Origin: an uncultured Clostridia bacterium
GTDB taxonomy: Bacteria > Bacillota > Clostridia > Christensenellales > UBA1242
Direction: 5' to 3'
Length of the DNA: 41,650 nt
Assembly (NCBI GenBank): GCA_946610655.1
Contig: CAMOCH010000001.1
Span: forward strand, 1-41,650
Shown: piece by piece, positions 8,862-17,258 of the stretch
How positions within the stretch are numbered: the first letter of the stretch is position 1
How the letters are laid out: the number at the start of each line of letters is the position of its first letter
The notes under the pieces: model-generated
What the model was told of the DNA's origin: nothing
Databases searched by the model: none
Seen by the model: only the letters and a program-made list of their open reading frames with translations
Program-made: the position numbers and the translations under genes

Positions 8862-8887
8862 TAAAAAATGGTGCGTTTGCACCATTT
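8861..8887 (-). terminator. Rho-independent terminator of dnaJ
   Basis: Minus-strand stem AAATGGTGC / GCACCATTT with a 4-nt loop (AAAC), followed by TTTATT. It starts 5 nt after the dnaJ stop. Confidence 0.88.
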
Positions 8888-8891
8888 ATAA

Positions 8892-10031
8892 TTATATCTT
8901 ACTTTGATATGCTTTCTTTTTTGGATATTCTTTGTCAAGAATTGATTTGTCAAGTTCTTCAACAAGTTCTCGTTCTTTCTTTGAAAGAGTTTTTGGCATT
9001 TCAACAATAATCTTTGCAAACAAATCACCATATGTATTTTTATTAAGAACTTTTGTACCCTTTCCTTTAACTGTTATTATGCTGCCCGTTTGAGTGAGTG
9101 CAGGAATTGTGATTGTTAACTTTTCATTAATACCTGCAATATCAATTTTTTTGCCAAGAAGTGCGTCAGTAAATGAAACATAAACATCTTCAAAAACATC
9201 ATATCCATCACGCTTTAGCACTTTGTGCGGAGAAACTTTTATAACAACTTGAAGATTTCCTGCAGGACCTCCATTCTTACCGGCTTCTCCCTGTCCACGA
9301 AGATTAAGTATGGTTCCATCTTCAACTCCACCAGGAATGTTGATTTCTATATTTCTATTTACTCTCGTGTAACCGTTACCCGAACATTTTTCACATTTTT
9401 CTTTTATTCTCTTTCCTGTTCCACGACATTCTGGACATGTGGTTTCTGAAAGCATTTGTCCAAACATTGTATTTTGTCTTGTTGTTACAACACCGCTTCC
9501 ACCACATCTTGAGCATGTTGTGTATGCCGTACCATTTTTTGCACCTGTGCCATTACATGCGCTGCAATTTTCTGCTCTCGATAAATTAATATTTTTCTTA
9601 ACACCAAAAGCTGCTTCAACAAAGTCAAGATTTATTCTTGCTTGAATGTCAGCACCTTGCATTGGAGCATTTGGATTACGTCTGCTTTGTCTGCCAAAGC
9701 CACCGCCAAAAATGTCTCCAAAAATATCTCCAAATCCACCAAATTGTGAAAAGTCAAAACCGGCACCACCACCGGCACCACCACCTGCGCCGCCACCAAA
9801 GTTAGGCATTCCGTTTGGATCGCCATAATTATCGTAGTTTGAACGTTTTTGCTTGTCTGACAAAACTTCGTATGCTTCGTTTACTTCTTTTAATTTTTCG
9901 GCAGCAGTACTATCACCCGGATTCAAATCTGGGTGATATTTTTTTGCCATTTGGCGATATGCCTTTTTTATTTCGTCATCTGTGGCCGTTTTTGAAACGC
10001 CAAGAATATTATAGTAGTCTTTACTTGCCAT
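8892..10031 (-). CDS. dnaJ: chaperone DnaJ (Hsp40)
   Basis: Co-chaperone that delivers substrates to DnaK and stimulates its ATPase. The 379 residues show the full type I layout. The J-domain has HPD at 33-35. A Gly/Phe region of GGGAGG repeats and FGDIFG motifs follows. Four zinc repeats come next (CSACNGTG, CSRCGGSG, CPECRGTG, CEKCSGNG), then C-terminal substrate domains. It is 220 bp from dnaK, with a structured gap that may hold a second promoter. A terminator follows. Confidence 0.98.
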   Translation of the reverse strand: MASKDYYNILGVSKTATDDEIKKAYRQMAKKYHPDLNPGDSTAAEKLKEVNEAYEVLSDKQKRSNYDNYGDPNGMPNFGGGAGGGAGGGAGFDFSQFGGFGDIFGDIFGGGFGRQSRRNPNAPMQGADIQARINLDFVEAAFGVKKNINLSRAENCSACNGTGAKNGTAYTTCSRCGGSGVVTTRQNTMFGQMLSETTCPECRGTGKRIKEKCEKCSGNGYTRVNRNIEINIPGGVEDGTILNLRGQGEAGKNGGPAGNLQVVIKVSPHKVLKRDGYDVFEDVYVSFTDALLGKKIDIAGINEKLTITIPALTQTGSIITVKGKGTKVLNKNTYGDLFAKIIVEMPKTLSKKERELVEELDKSILDKEYPKKKAYQSKI

Positions 10032-10077
10032 ATGCTCTCTTTCAATTATTTATAATTATATTAATTTAAACAAAGAA

Positions 10078-10115
10078 GCAAACTCTTCAAATTATATCAA
10101 ATTTAAAGGGTTTGC
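10078..10115 (-). promoter_or_regulatory. inverted repeat spanning a likely dnaJ promoter
   Basis: GCAAAC[T/C]CTT[C/T]AAATT arms face each other across about 6-8 nt. On the minus strand the centre contains the extended -10 TGATATAAT (TATAAT at 10091-10096), 59 nt before the dnaJ ATG; the -35 is poor. In RNA the arms would fold with two G-U pairs, followed by TTCTTTGTTT, so it could instead be a terminator or attenuator after dnaK. Confidence 0.5.
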
Positions 10116-10184
10116 AGTTGTTTTACATACTCTTTTCTTAGGTTTTTTTATTCAAGTATATCTAATTAAAGAGTTTGTAGGGGT

Positions 10185-10207
10185 TTGGGGAGAATCTCAC
10201 TCCCCAA
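10185..10207 (-). other. GC-rich hairpin after dnaK
   Basis: Perfect 8-bp stem TTGGGGAG / CTCCCCAA with a 7-nt loop, 44 nt after the dnaK stop. No T-run follows on the minus strand, so it may stabilise or process the mRNA rather than terminate it. Confidence 0.5.
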
Positions 10208-10219
10208 GTTTCTTTTGAT

Positions 10220-10244
10220 ACTTTTCTTTAAATTAAAGAAAAGT
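10220..10244 (-). other. AT-rich perfect palindrome after dnaK
   Basis: ACTTTTCTTTAA-A-TTAAAGAAAAGT, a 25-nt palindrome starting 7 nt after the dnaK stop. It is the first of three inverted repeats packed into the dnaK-dnaJ gap. Confidence 0.5.
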
Positions 10245-10251
10245 TAATTCA

Positions 10252-12078
10252 TTATTTTGCTGTGTAATCTCCAAAATTATTTGGGTCGGTTGAGCCATTT
10301 CCTGCATCGCCGTTGTTTGCTCCACCATTTGGATTTGCGCTCTTATATAATTTTGAGAAGATATCGTTTGAAACTTTTGTTAAACTTTCAAGACTTGCTT
10401 TAAGTTTTTCAATATCATCACTGTTTTTATAAACTTCTCTTGCGCTGTCCATTTCTGCAGTAAGTTTTGTTTTATCTTCTTCAGAAATTTTATCTCCACT
10501 TTCTTTCAAAATCTTTTCAATTGAGAAAATCATTTGATCAAGACTATTTTTTGTGTCAACAATTTCTTTACGCTTTTTATCTTCTTCTGCATATTTTTCT
10601 GCTTCTTTAACTGCTTTATCAATCTCTTCTTCACTAAGGTTGCTACTTGCTGTGATTGTGATATCTTGCGATTTGCCTGTTCCTAAGTCTTTTGCAGAAA
10701 CATGAACAATTCCGTTTGCATCAATATCGAAAGTAACTTCAATTTGAGGAACTCCTCTTGGTGCTGGTGGAATATCTGTAAGTTCAAATCTACCAATTGT
10801 TTTGTTGTATGCAGCAAGTTCTCTTTCACCTTGAAGTACATGAATGTCAACGCCAGGTTGGTTATCTGCTGCTGTTGAGAAGATTTGAGATTTTTTTGTT
10901 GGGATTGTTGTATTTCTTTCAATAAGTTTTGTGAATACTCCACCCATAGTTTCAATACCAAGAGATAGTGGTGTTACATCAAGAAGAAGAACATCTTTCA
11001 CTTCCCCGCCAAGAACACCTGCTTGAATTGCTGCACCAATTGCAACACATTCATCTGGGTTAATTCCTGTGAATGGGTCTTTGCCAATGAATTTTTTAAC
11101 TTCTTCCAAAACCATTGGAACACGAGTTGAACCACCAACCATAATGATTTTTGCAATATCATTTTTGGTAAGTTTTGCATCTGAAAGTGCTTTTTGTGTT
11201 AAAGTGATTGTTTCTTTAACATATCCTTCAATCATGCTTTCAAATTTTGCACGAGTGATTGTTTTTTCAAGGTGTTTTGGACCAGTTGCATCTGCTGTGA
11301 TAAATGGAAGGCTTACTGTGCTTGAAGTCATGCCAGAAAGCTCAATCTTTGTTTTTTCGGCAGCTTCTTTAAGTCTTTGCATTGCCATTTTATCACCAGA
11401 CAAATCAATGCCTGTTTCGTTTTTGAATTCACTAACTAAGTATTCAATAATTTTGTTATCAAAATCATCACCACCAAGACGGTTGTTTCCGGCTGTTGCA
11501 AGAACTTGGAATACTCCATCTGCAATTTCCAAAACTGAAATATCAAATGTTCCACCACCAAGGTCGTAAACAAGAATTTTTTGTCCATCTGTGCCATCAG
11601 CTTTATCAAGTCCATAAGAAAGCGCAGCAGCTGTTGGTTCATTGATTATTCTAAGAACTTCAAGACCTGCAATTTTGCCTGCGTCTTTTGTTGCTTGACG
11701 TTGGCTATCTGTGAAGTATGCAGGAACTGTGATAACTGCTTTATCAACTTTTTCTCCAAGATATTTTTCTGCATCAGCTTTAAGTTTGCCAAGAATCATT
11801 GCTGAAATTTCTTGTGGAGAATATGTTTTTCCGTTTGCTTTTGCTTTATAGTTTGAACCCATTTCTCTTTTGATAGAAATGATTGTGTTGTCTGGATTTG
11901 CAACAGCTTGACGTTTTGCAATTTGTCCAACCAATCTTTCTCCATCTTTAGTAAATCCAACAACTGATGGGGTTGTTCTTGCCCCTTCACTGTTTGCAAT
12001 AACAGTTGGTTCGCCACCTTCCATAACTGCAACGCAGCTGTTTGTTGTTCCTAAGTCTATACCAATAATCTTTCCCAT
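10252..12078 (-). CDS. dnaK: chaperone DnaK (Hsp70)
   Basis: ATP-dependent Hsp70 chaperone. The 608 residues begin MGKIIGIDLGTTNSCVAVME and contain the phosphate and adenosine motifs DLGGGTFDISVLE and IIMVGGSTRVPMV. The substrate domain carries the LLLDVTPLSLGIETMGG linker region, and a helical lid follows. The C-terminus is Gly/Asn-rich (GGANNGDAGNG). It follows grpE by 18 bp with a good RBS (AAGGAG), within the CIRCE-controlled operon. Nothing unusual is seen. Confidence 0.99.
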   Translation of the reverse strand: MGKIIGIDLGTTNSCVAVMEGGEPTVIANSEGARTTPSVVGFTKDGERLVGQIAKRQAVANPDNTIISIKREMGSNYKAKANGKTYSPQEISAMILGKLKADAEKYLGEKVDKAVITVPAYFTDSQRQATKDAGKIAGLEVLRIINEPTAAALSYGLDKADGTDGQKILVYDLGGGTFDISVLEIADGVFQVLATAGNNRLGGDDFDNKIIEYLVSEFKNETGIDLSGDKMAMQRLKEAAEKTKIELSGMTSSTVSLPFITADATGPKHLEKTITRAKFESMIEGYVKETITLTQKALSDAKLTKNDIAKIIMVGGSTRVPMVLEEVKKFIGKDPFTGINPDECVAIGAAIQAGVLGGEVKDVLLLDVTPLSLGIETMGGVFTKLIERNTTIPTKKSQIFSTAADNQPGVDIHVLQGERELAAYNKTIGRFELTDIPPAPRGVPQIEVTFDIDANGIVHVSAKDLGTGKSQDITITASSNLSEEEIDKAVKEAEKYAEEDKKRKEIVDTKNSLDQMIFSIEKILKESGDKISEEDKTKLTAEMDSAREVYKNSDDIEKLKASLESLTKVSNDIFSKLYKSANPNGGANNGDAGNGSTDPNNFGDYTAK

Positions 12079-12096
12079 TTTTATTACTCCTTTATA

Positions 12097-12780
12097 TTAC
12101 TCGCCAATTACAACTTGTGCATAGCGAATGACTTTTTTATTTGATGATAGTATGTAACCCTTTTGATAAACGGCCGTTACTTTTCCGATTTGTTTTTTAT
12201 CCTTAACTTGAACCTTTGAAATTGCGTTGTGGAAATTTGAATCAAATTCTTGCCCCAGAGCATCAATTTCTTCAATTCCCAAATCAACAATCATTTTTTG
12301 AAGGTTTGCATAAATCATTTGATAACCTTTTTTTACTGTTTCATCTTGATTTACTGAAAGCGCCATTTCAAATTGATCAATCACAGGGATTATCTTTTTT
12401 GCAATATCTTCTGTTGCGCTTTCTTTTGCTTCAATTTCAATATTTTTATTTCTTTCTTTAAAGCGCTCCAAATCTTTTTTGTAACTAACTGCTATGCGTT
12501 GGTTATCCATTGCTTCGTTTTTGGCTTTTTTAATTTCTTCATCGGCTTTTGCAAGCGTGTTTTGAATTTCTATAAAAGCTCTTTCATAATCTTCTATTGT
12601 TGGCTCTTCATCGTGAGCACATTCATGGTCGTGTCCACAGTTGCAATGTTCATGCTTATACTTGTGTTTATGTTCATGTTCGCAATTACATTTTTCATCT
12701 TCGCATTTGCATTCTTGCCCGTCATTGCAGCCGCAATCACATTCATCATTGCAATTACATTTTTTTTCTTTTTCTGCCAT
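12097..12780 (-). CDS. grpE: GrpE nucleotide exchange factor with Cys/His-rich N-terminal tail
   Basis: Dimeric ADP-release factor for DnaK. Residues from about 59 on are ordinary GrpE: a long helix, then VIDQFEMALS and the beta-wing region with GIEEIDALGQEFDSNFHNAI. The first 56 residues are odd: 12 Cys (8, 10, 14, 16, 18, 24, 26, 31, 33, 46, 48, 54) and 8 His (35, 37, 39, 43, 45, 50, 52, 56) among acidic residues, in CxC, HxH and CxxxC spacings that resemble a metal-binding tail. The RBS lies inside the hrcA end, and 1 bp separates the two genes. The frame is unbroken from the ATG, so the tail is part of the predicted protein. Confidence 0.95.
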   Translation of the reverse strand: MAEKEKKCNCNDECDCGCNDGQECKCEDEKCNCEHEHKHKYKHEHCNCGHDHECAHDEEPTIEDYERAFIEIQNTLAKADEEIKKAKNEAMDNQRIAVSYKKDLERFKERNKNIEIEAKESATEDIAKKIIPVIDQFEMALSVNQDETVKKGYQMIYANLQKMIVDLGIEEIDALGQEFDSNFHNAISKVQVKDKKQIGKVTAVYQKGYILSSNKKVIRYAQVVIGE

Positions 12781-12781
12781 C

Positions 12782-13771
12782 TTATATCTCCTTGTCCGTT
12801 AATTCTTTTATTGTATCCGAAACCTCTTTTAAAACAGATATTGCTTTGGCGTAGTCCATACGAACTGGTCCAACAACATTTGCTGAAAGTGTTTTGTTAC
12901 CCTTGAGTTTATATGTTGCTGAAACAATTGATAAGTCGTTGTCTCCAACACTTATTTTAATTTCAACATCTTCACCACCATCTGATGTGTTATTTATTAT
13001 TTCATCACTATCCACAAGCTTGATTGCATTTTTCAATTTTTGAATGTTTTCAAATTCTGGATAATCCATAAATTTTTCTTTGCCTGCAACTGCAATTTGT
13101 GGTCTTTTTTCATACTTACCTGCAATTGCAAATATGATTTTGGTGAAAAGTTCTTTATATTTTATTAGTTCCTGTGAAATAAGGTATCTTTCTTCTTCAA
13201 GAGCTTCAATTGGTTTTCCCGCAAAAAGTTTTGTTAAAATTGTTGCTGCTTCTTCCAAATCTTTTTGAGATGTATTTTCAAGTGAAACAATTTCACTAAT
13301 CACACCAATATCTGTCACAACAACAACCAATTTTGAAGTGCTAGAAAGTTCAACCAATTTTATGTTTTCAATAATGGCTCCAGTTCCACCCATGTAAACA
13401 ACTGATGCATAATTGCACGCATCAGATATTGTTTGAGCTGAACGAGTCATAATTTCATTCAAATTAACAAGTTTGTTCGTAAAATTTGACTGAATTTGCG
13501 CAACTTCTTTTTTAGTAAGTTTTTTGGTTGGCATCAACTCTTGAACATACTTTTTATATCCTTCAGCAGTTGGCACTCTTCCACTTGATGTGTGAATGTG
13601 TGTTATGTAGCCAAGTTCTTCCAAACTCATAAGCTCATTTCTTATGGTTGCAGAACTTACATCTGGCATAAACTTTTCTTGAATAGTTTTGCTAGAAATT
13701 GGCTCACCATTTTCCATACCAGCTTCAACAACTGCTTTAAGAATTTTTTCTTTTCTTTTTGAAAGTTTCAT
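12782..13771 (-). CDS. hrcA: HrcA heat-inducible repressor
   Basis: Repressor that binds CIRCE operators and controls chaperone operons. The 329 residues begin with a winged-helix domain (KRKEKILKAVVEAGMENGEP, then SSATIRNELMSLEELGYITH) followed by the HTSSGRVPTAEGYKKYV hinge that is diagnostic of HrcA. A GAF-like core and a C-terminal dimerisation part (MDYAKAISVLKEVSDTI) complete it. It heads hrcA-grpE-dnaK. A CIRCE copy between promoter and gene implies autoregulation. The start has AAGGAT at proper spacing. Confidence 0.97.
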   Translation of the reverse strand: MKLSKRKEKILKAVVEAGMENGEPISSKTIQEKFMPDVSSATIRNELMSLEELGYITHIHTSSGRVPTAEGYKKYVQELMPTKKLTKKEVAQIQSNFTNKLVNLNEIMTRSAQTISDACNYASVVYMGGTGAIIENIKLVELSSTSKLVVVVTDIGVISEIVSLENTSQKDLEEAATILTKLFAGKPIEALEEERYLISQELIKYKELFTKIIFAIAGKYEKRPQIAVAGKEKFMDYPEFENIQKLKNAIKLVDSDEIINNTSDGGEDVEIKISVGDNDLSIVSATYKLKGNKTLSANVVGPVRMDYAKAISVLKEVSDTIKELTDKEI

Positions 13772-13821
13772 TTTTATCCTTTTTTATTATATGCGAATAA
13801 ATTTGAATTTATACACATTTT

Positions 13822-13848
13822 TTAGCACTCTTTGTGTTTGACTGCTAA
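13822..13848 (-). promoter_or_regulatory. CIRCE operator (HrcA binding site)
   Basis: TTAGCACTC-N9-GACTGCTAA on the plus strand; the consensus is TTAGCACTC-N9-GAGTGCTAA, so one arm has a single mismatch. It begins 8 nt downstream of the -10 box, overlapping the expected transcription start of hrcA. Confidence 0.93.
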
Positions 13849-13856
13849 CAGAACAT

Positions 13857-13885
13857 ATAATATCACTGCTAGCAACTATTGTCAA
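13857..13885 (-). promoter_or_regulatory. sigma-A promoter of hrcA-grpE-dnaK
   Basis: On the minus strand, TTGACA (13880-13885), a 17-nt spacer, then TATTAT (13857-13862), immediately upstream of CIRCE. Repression by HrcA at the start site follows from the layout. Confidence 0.85.
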
Positions 13886-13952
13886 CAGAAAAGTGAAAAA
13901 TTTTTAAAAAATTTTTTGACTTATTTTGACGTTCTTGACTTTTTTTGTAAAA

Positions 13953-13978
13953 TAAAAAAAAGAGCCAAAATTTGCTCT
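13953..13978 (-). terminator. Rho-independent terminator of hemW
   Basis: Minus-strand AGAGC-N8-GCTCT followed by a run of eight T, 20 nt after the hemW stop. The stem is short but the T-run is strong. Confidence 0.75.
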
Positions 13979-13997
13979 CTTTACTTATTAATAATTA

Positions 13998-15140
13998 TTA
14001 TATTAATTCATATATTATTCTATTTAAAACAAGGAAGCCTTTGTCGGTTGCTTTGATTACTCCTTCTGGAGAAAGTGTAACAAAACCACCCTTTATAAGC
14101 ACTGCAAGTTTGTTTTTATTTTTTGACAAGAAGTTTTCGCCAAACTCTTTTTCATAATCTTTAGTGTTAAGACCTTTTTCTGTTCTTAAAGCAAGCATAA
14201 CAAATTCTTCTTGTTTTTCTTCTTTAGAAAGTTCATTAGCAATTTCGGTTGCCAATTTTTCTTGACTTAATCTTTCATGATAAAGTTGAACATTATCAGT
14301 GTTGCTAAATCTAACTCCTGAAACATAACTATGCGCTGAAACACCAAAACCTAAATAATCATTTCTATCCCAATATGTTTGGTTATGAGTGCATTGGAAA
14401 CCTGGTTTTGCGAAGTTTGAAAATTCATAACGAGCATATCCGTTTGCTCTTAAAATTGAAAGCATTTTGTTATACATTTTAATAACTTTATCATCAGGGA
14501 CAACGTTTTCTAGCCCTGCTTTAACTCTCTTATATAGTTTTGTTCCTTCTTCAACTTGAAGCATATAACAAGAAACATGTGGAATTTTTAAAGATATCAA
14601 GTGCTTAACTGCATTTTCAACATCTTTTTCTGTTTGTCCAGGATAACCGATGATTAAATCTGCATTTATGTTTGAAACGCCTTGATCACGAATTCTTTCA
14701 ATTGCGTTATCAAAATCTTGAACGGTGTGAGTTCTTCCCATTGCTTTTAATATTTTTTCATTTGTTGTTTGAAGACCAATACTAAATCTATTTACACCAG
14801 AGATAATATACTCTCTTATTTTTGCATTTGTTATTGTGTTTGGGTTTACCTCAACAGTTATTTCAGCATCATTTTTAACACTGAAATATCTGTAAATATA
14901 TGAGAGAACATCTCTTATTGTGTTTGCTGGCATAAATGAAGGTGTGCCACCACCAAAGAAGATACTATCAACACTGAAATATTCTGCATACTCTTTTGCT
15001 CTCATTTTTATTTCTGTGAAAAGATCTTTAACATAAATTGCTTTTTCTTGATCTGTGCCAACTTTTGAATTGAATCCACAATATTCACATTTTCTTTCAC
15101 AAAATGGCATATGGATATATAAACTGAGATTCTTTTTCAT
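13998..15140 (-). CDS. hemW: HemW-like radical SAM protein (heme chaperone family)
   Basis: HemN-related radical-SAM protein; HemW members insert heme rather than oxidise coproporphyrinogen. The 380 residues open with the cluster motif HMPFCERKCEYCGF (Cys14, Cys18, Cys21), followed by FFGGGTPSFM, SIGLQTTNEKILKAMGRTHT and NADLIIGYPGQT. A C-terminal HemN-type domain contains the YWDRNDYLGFGVSAHS block. The size and the short N-terminus favour HemW over HemN. It has its own promoter inside a perfect inverted repeat, and the lepA-hemW-hrcA order is usual in Firmicutes. True CPO activity is unlikely but cannot be excluded from sequence. Confidence 0.9.
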   Translation of the reverse strand: MKKNLSLYIHMPFCERKCEYCGFNSKVGTDQEKAIYVKDLFTEIKMRAKEYAEYFSVDSIFFGGGTPSFMPANTIRDVLSYIYRYFSVKNDAEITVEVNPNTITNAKIREYIISGVNRFSIGLQTTNEKILKAMGRTHTVQDFDNAIERIRDQGVSNINADLIIGYPGQTEKDVENAVKHLISLKIPHVSCYMLQVEEGTKLYKRVKAGLENVVPDDKVIKMYNKMLSILRANGYARYEFSNFAKPGFQCTHNQTYWDRNDYLGFGVSAHSYVSGVRFSNTDNVQLYHERLSQEKLATEIANELSKEEKQEEFVMLALRTEKGLNTKDYEKEFGENFLSKNKNKLAVLIKGGFVTLSPEGVIKATDKGFLVLNRIIYELI

Positions 15141-15161
15141 ACATTCACCTCTTTTAGCATT

Positions 15162-15200
15162 TTATACAATAATTATATTGTATAAATTTGGTTTAGTCAA
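15162..15200 (-). promoter_or_regulatory. hemW promoter overlapped by a perfect inverted repeat
   Basis: On the minus strand, TTGACT (15195-15200), 17 nt, TATAAT (15172-15177). The -10 box lies inside the 24-nt repeat TTATACAATA-ATTA-TATTGTATAA (15162-15185). A perfect palindrome over a -10 box is what a repressor operator looks like; the regulator is unknown. Confidence 0.7.
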
Positions 15201-15205
15201 TATTT

Positions 15206-16999
15206 TTAATCTATTTTCAAAATACTCATGAATGCTTCTGCTGGAAGTTCCACGCTGCCAAGCATTCTCATTCTCTTTTTGCCCTCTTTTTGTTTTTCAA
15301 GAAGTTTTCTCTTTCTTGAAATATCTCCACCATAACATTTTGCAAGCACGTCTTTTCTAAGAGCTTTTACCGTTTCTCTTGCAATAATTTTGCCACCAAT
15401 GCAAGCTTGAATTGGAATTTCAAAAAGCTGTCTTGGAACAACTTCTTTAAGTTTTTCTGCAATATTTCTTCCTCTTTCATAAGCTTTTTCTCTGTGAACA
15501 ATAAGTGAAAGTGCGTCACAAACTTCGCCATTGAGCATCATGTCCATTTTAACCATATCACTTGTTTTATAACCAGATAGTTCGTAGTCTAAGCTTGCGT
15601 AACCATGTGAACAAGATTTAAGTTTGTCAAAAAAATCATAAACAATTTCGCATAGAGGAAGTTCATATTCAAGTTTAACCCTTGTTTTTTCAATATATGT
15701 CATATTATTAAACACACCACGCTTGTTTTTTGCCAAGTCCATTATGTCTCCGACATACTCTGGGGGTGTATATACATTTGCAAGAATCATTGGCTCATCA
15801 ATGTGATCAATAAGCTCAACTTTTGGCATATTGCTCGGATTTGAAATTTCAAGCATATCACCATTTGTTTTATATACATTATAACTAACACTTGGTGCTG
15901 TTGTGATAAGTTCCAAATTGAACTCTCTCTCAAGTCTTTCGGTTATAATTTCCATATGAAGAAGACCCAAAAAGCCGCATCTAAAACCATATCCAAGAGC
16001 TGTTGATGTTTCTGGTGAATAAATTAATGATGCGTCTGAAAGTTTAAGTTTTTCAAGTGCATCTTTAAGCGCATTATATTTGCTTCCATCAACTGGGAAA
16101 ATACCTGAATAAACAACAGGCATAACCTGCTTATAACCAGGAAGTGGCTGAGTTTCTTTTCCACTAATACAAATTGTGTCACCAACACGAATATCACTAA
16201 CAGTTTTTATGCTGGCACAAATATATCCAACATCTCCAGCAGTAAGTTCATCTTTGGTTGTCATTTTTGGAGTAAACACACCAACTTCAACAACTTCATA
16301 TATTTTATCTTGTTGAAGCATATGAATTTTATCCCCTGCTTTAACGCTTCCATCAACAATTCTAACCAAACAAACTCCACCTTTGTAGTTATCATAAAAG
16401 CTGTCAAAAATAAGAGCTTTCAATGGTTTTGTGTCATCAGCAACAGGTGCTGGAATTTTATCTATAACAACATCAAGAACTTTATCAATGTTTATGCCAG
16501 CTTTTGCAGAAACAAGTGGCGCATAGCTGGTGTCAAGTCCAATGATATCTTCTATTTCTTTTTTAACTTCATCTGGTCTTGCACTTGGCAAATCAATTTT
16601 GTTAATAACAGGAACAACAAACAAATCATTCTCTATTGCAAGGTAAACGTTTGCAAGGGTTTGTGCTTCAACGCCTTGGCTTGCATCAACAACCAAAATT
16701 GCACCTTCACATGCAGCAAGAGAACGACTGACTTCATAAGTAAAGTCAACGTGTCCTGGGGTATCTATTAAGTTAAGTTCATATTCTTTGCCATCTTTTG
16801 TATATTTCATAGTTACAGGAGCAAGTTTAATGGTTATTCCTCTTTCTCTTTCAAGGTCCATACTATCAAGAAGTTGTGCTTTGCTATCTCTTTCACTAAC
16901 GGTGCCTGTTATCTCCATGATTCTATCAGCAAGAGTGCTTTTGCCATGGTCTATGTGTGCTATAATACAAAAATTGCGAATTAAAGATTTGTCTTTCAT
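15206..16999 (-). CDS. lepA: elongation factor 4 (LepA), ribosome-associated GTPase
   Basis: Translational GTPase that acts on stalled or initiating ribosomes. The start was set at the ATG at 16997-16999 (MKDKSLIRNFCIIAHIDHGK) because AGAGGT precedes it; the 14 upstream in-frame codons have no family counterpart. From there the protein has 597 residues. G1 is AHIDHGKS, G3 is DTPGHVDF and G4 is NKID. The LepA-specific C-terminal domain is present, ending with SRKRKLLEKQKEGKKRMR. It has its own promoter and is divergent from the GDPD-like gene. Confidence 0.98.
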   Translation of the reverse strand: MKDKSLIRNFCIIAHIDHGKSTLADRIMEITGTVSERDSKAQLLDSMDLERERGITIKLAPVTMKYTKDGKEYELNLIDTPGHVDFTYEVSRSLAACEGAILVVDASQGVEAQTLANVYLAIENDLFVVPVINKIDLPSARPDEVKKEIEDIIGLDTSYAPLVSAKAGINIDKVLDVVIDKIPAPVADDTKPLKALIFDSFYDNYKGGVCLVRIVDGSVKAGDKIHMLQQDKIYEVVEVGVFTPKMTTKDELTAGDVGYICASIKTVSDIRVGDTICISGKETQPLPGYKQVMPVVYSGIFPVDGSKYNALKDALEKLKLSDASLIYSPETSTALGYGFRCGFLGLLHMEIITERLEREFNLELITTAPSVSYNVYKTNGDMLEISNPSNMPKVELIDHIDEPMILANVYTPPEYVGDIMDLAKNKRGVFNNMTYIEKTRVKLEYELPLCEIVYDFFDKLKSCSHGYASLDYELSGYKTSDMVKMDMMLNGEVCDALSLIVHREKAYERGRNIAEKLKEVVPRQLFEIPIQACIGGKIIARETVKALRKDVLAKCYGGDISRKRKLLEKQKEGKKRMRMLGSVELPAEAFMSILKID

Positions 17000-17021
17000 A
17001 ATACCTCTTTTATATTTATTA

Positions 17022-17051
17022 ATTATATATAATAACAACAATCTTTTGCAA
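17022..17051 (-). promoter_or_regulatory. promoter of lepA
   Basis: On the minus strand, TTGCAA (17046-17051), an 18-nt spacer, then TATAAT (17022-17027), 22 nt before the lepA ATG, leaving a short leader with AGAGGT. Confidence 0.65.
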
Positions 17052-17148
17052 GTATTTTATAAAATTTGCAGCATTTATAAAGATTTCTTTTAAAAATCCT
17101 ACCTTTTTATTAAAAAAATACCCCCACCACCAATAAAAATAGTTAATT

Positions 17149-17178
17149 TTGCTAGTATTTATACTAAAAATGTAGTAT
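17149..17178 (+). promoter_or_regulatory. candidate promoter of the GDPD-like gene
   Basis: On the plus strand, TTGCTA (17149-17154), 18 nt, TAGTAT (17173-17178). TATTAT three bases further is an alternative -10. A small palindrome, CACCATCATGGTG (17218-17230), lies in the resulting leader 28 nt before the start codon. Confidence 0.45.
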
Positions 17179-17258
17179 TATATAGGTAAGTCAGTTTGGC
17201 TTTATTAATGATTATCACACCATCATGGTGAATTTATATACATTATTATGGAGAACTA

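Noticed and set aside
9760..9800. Short CCACCACCGGCACC-type tandem repeat
   Set aside because: It encodes the Gly-rich linker of DnaJ and is normal for that region, not a CRISPR or mobile repeat.
11069..11569. Plus-strand open frame of 166 codons opposite dnaK
   Set aside because: It lies wholly antisense to a certain gene, has no RBS and no family sequence; it is a shadow of dnaK codon usage.
12373..12906. Hydrophobic Phe/Ile/Ala-rich plus-strand frame resembling a membrane protein
   Set aside because: It is the reverse strand of the Lys/Glu/Cys/His-rich grpE and the end of hrcA; no start signals.
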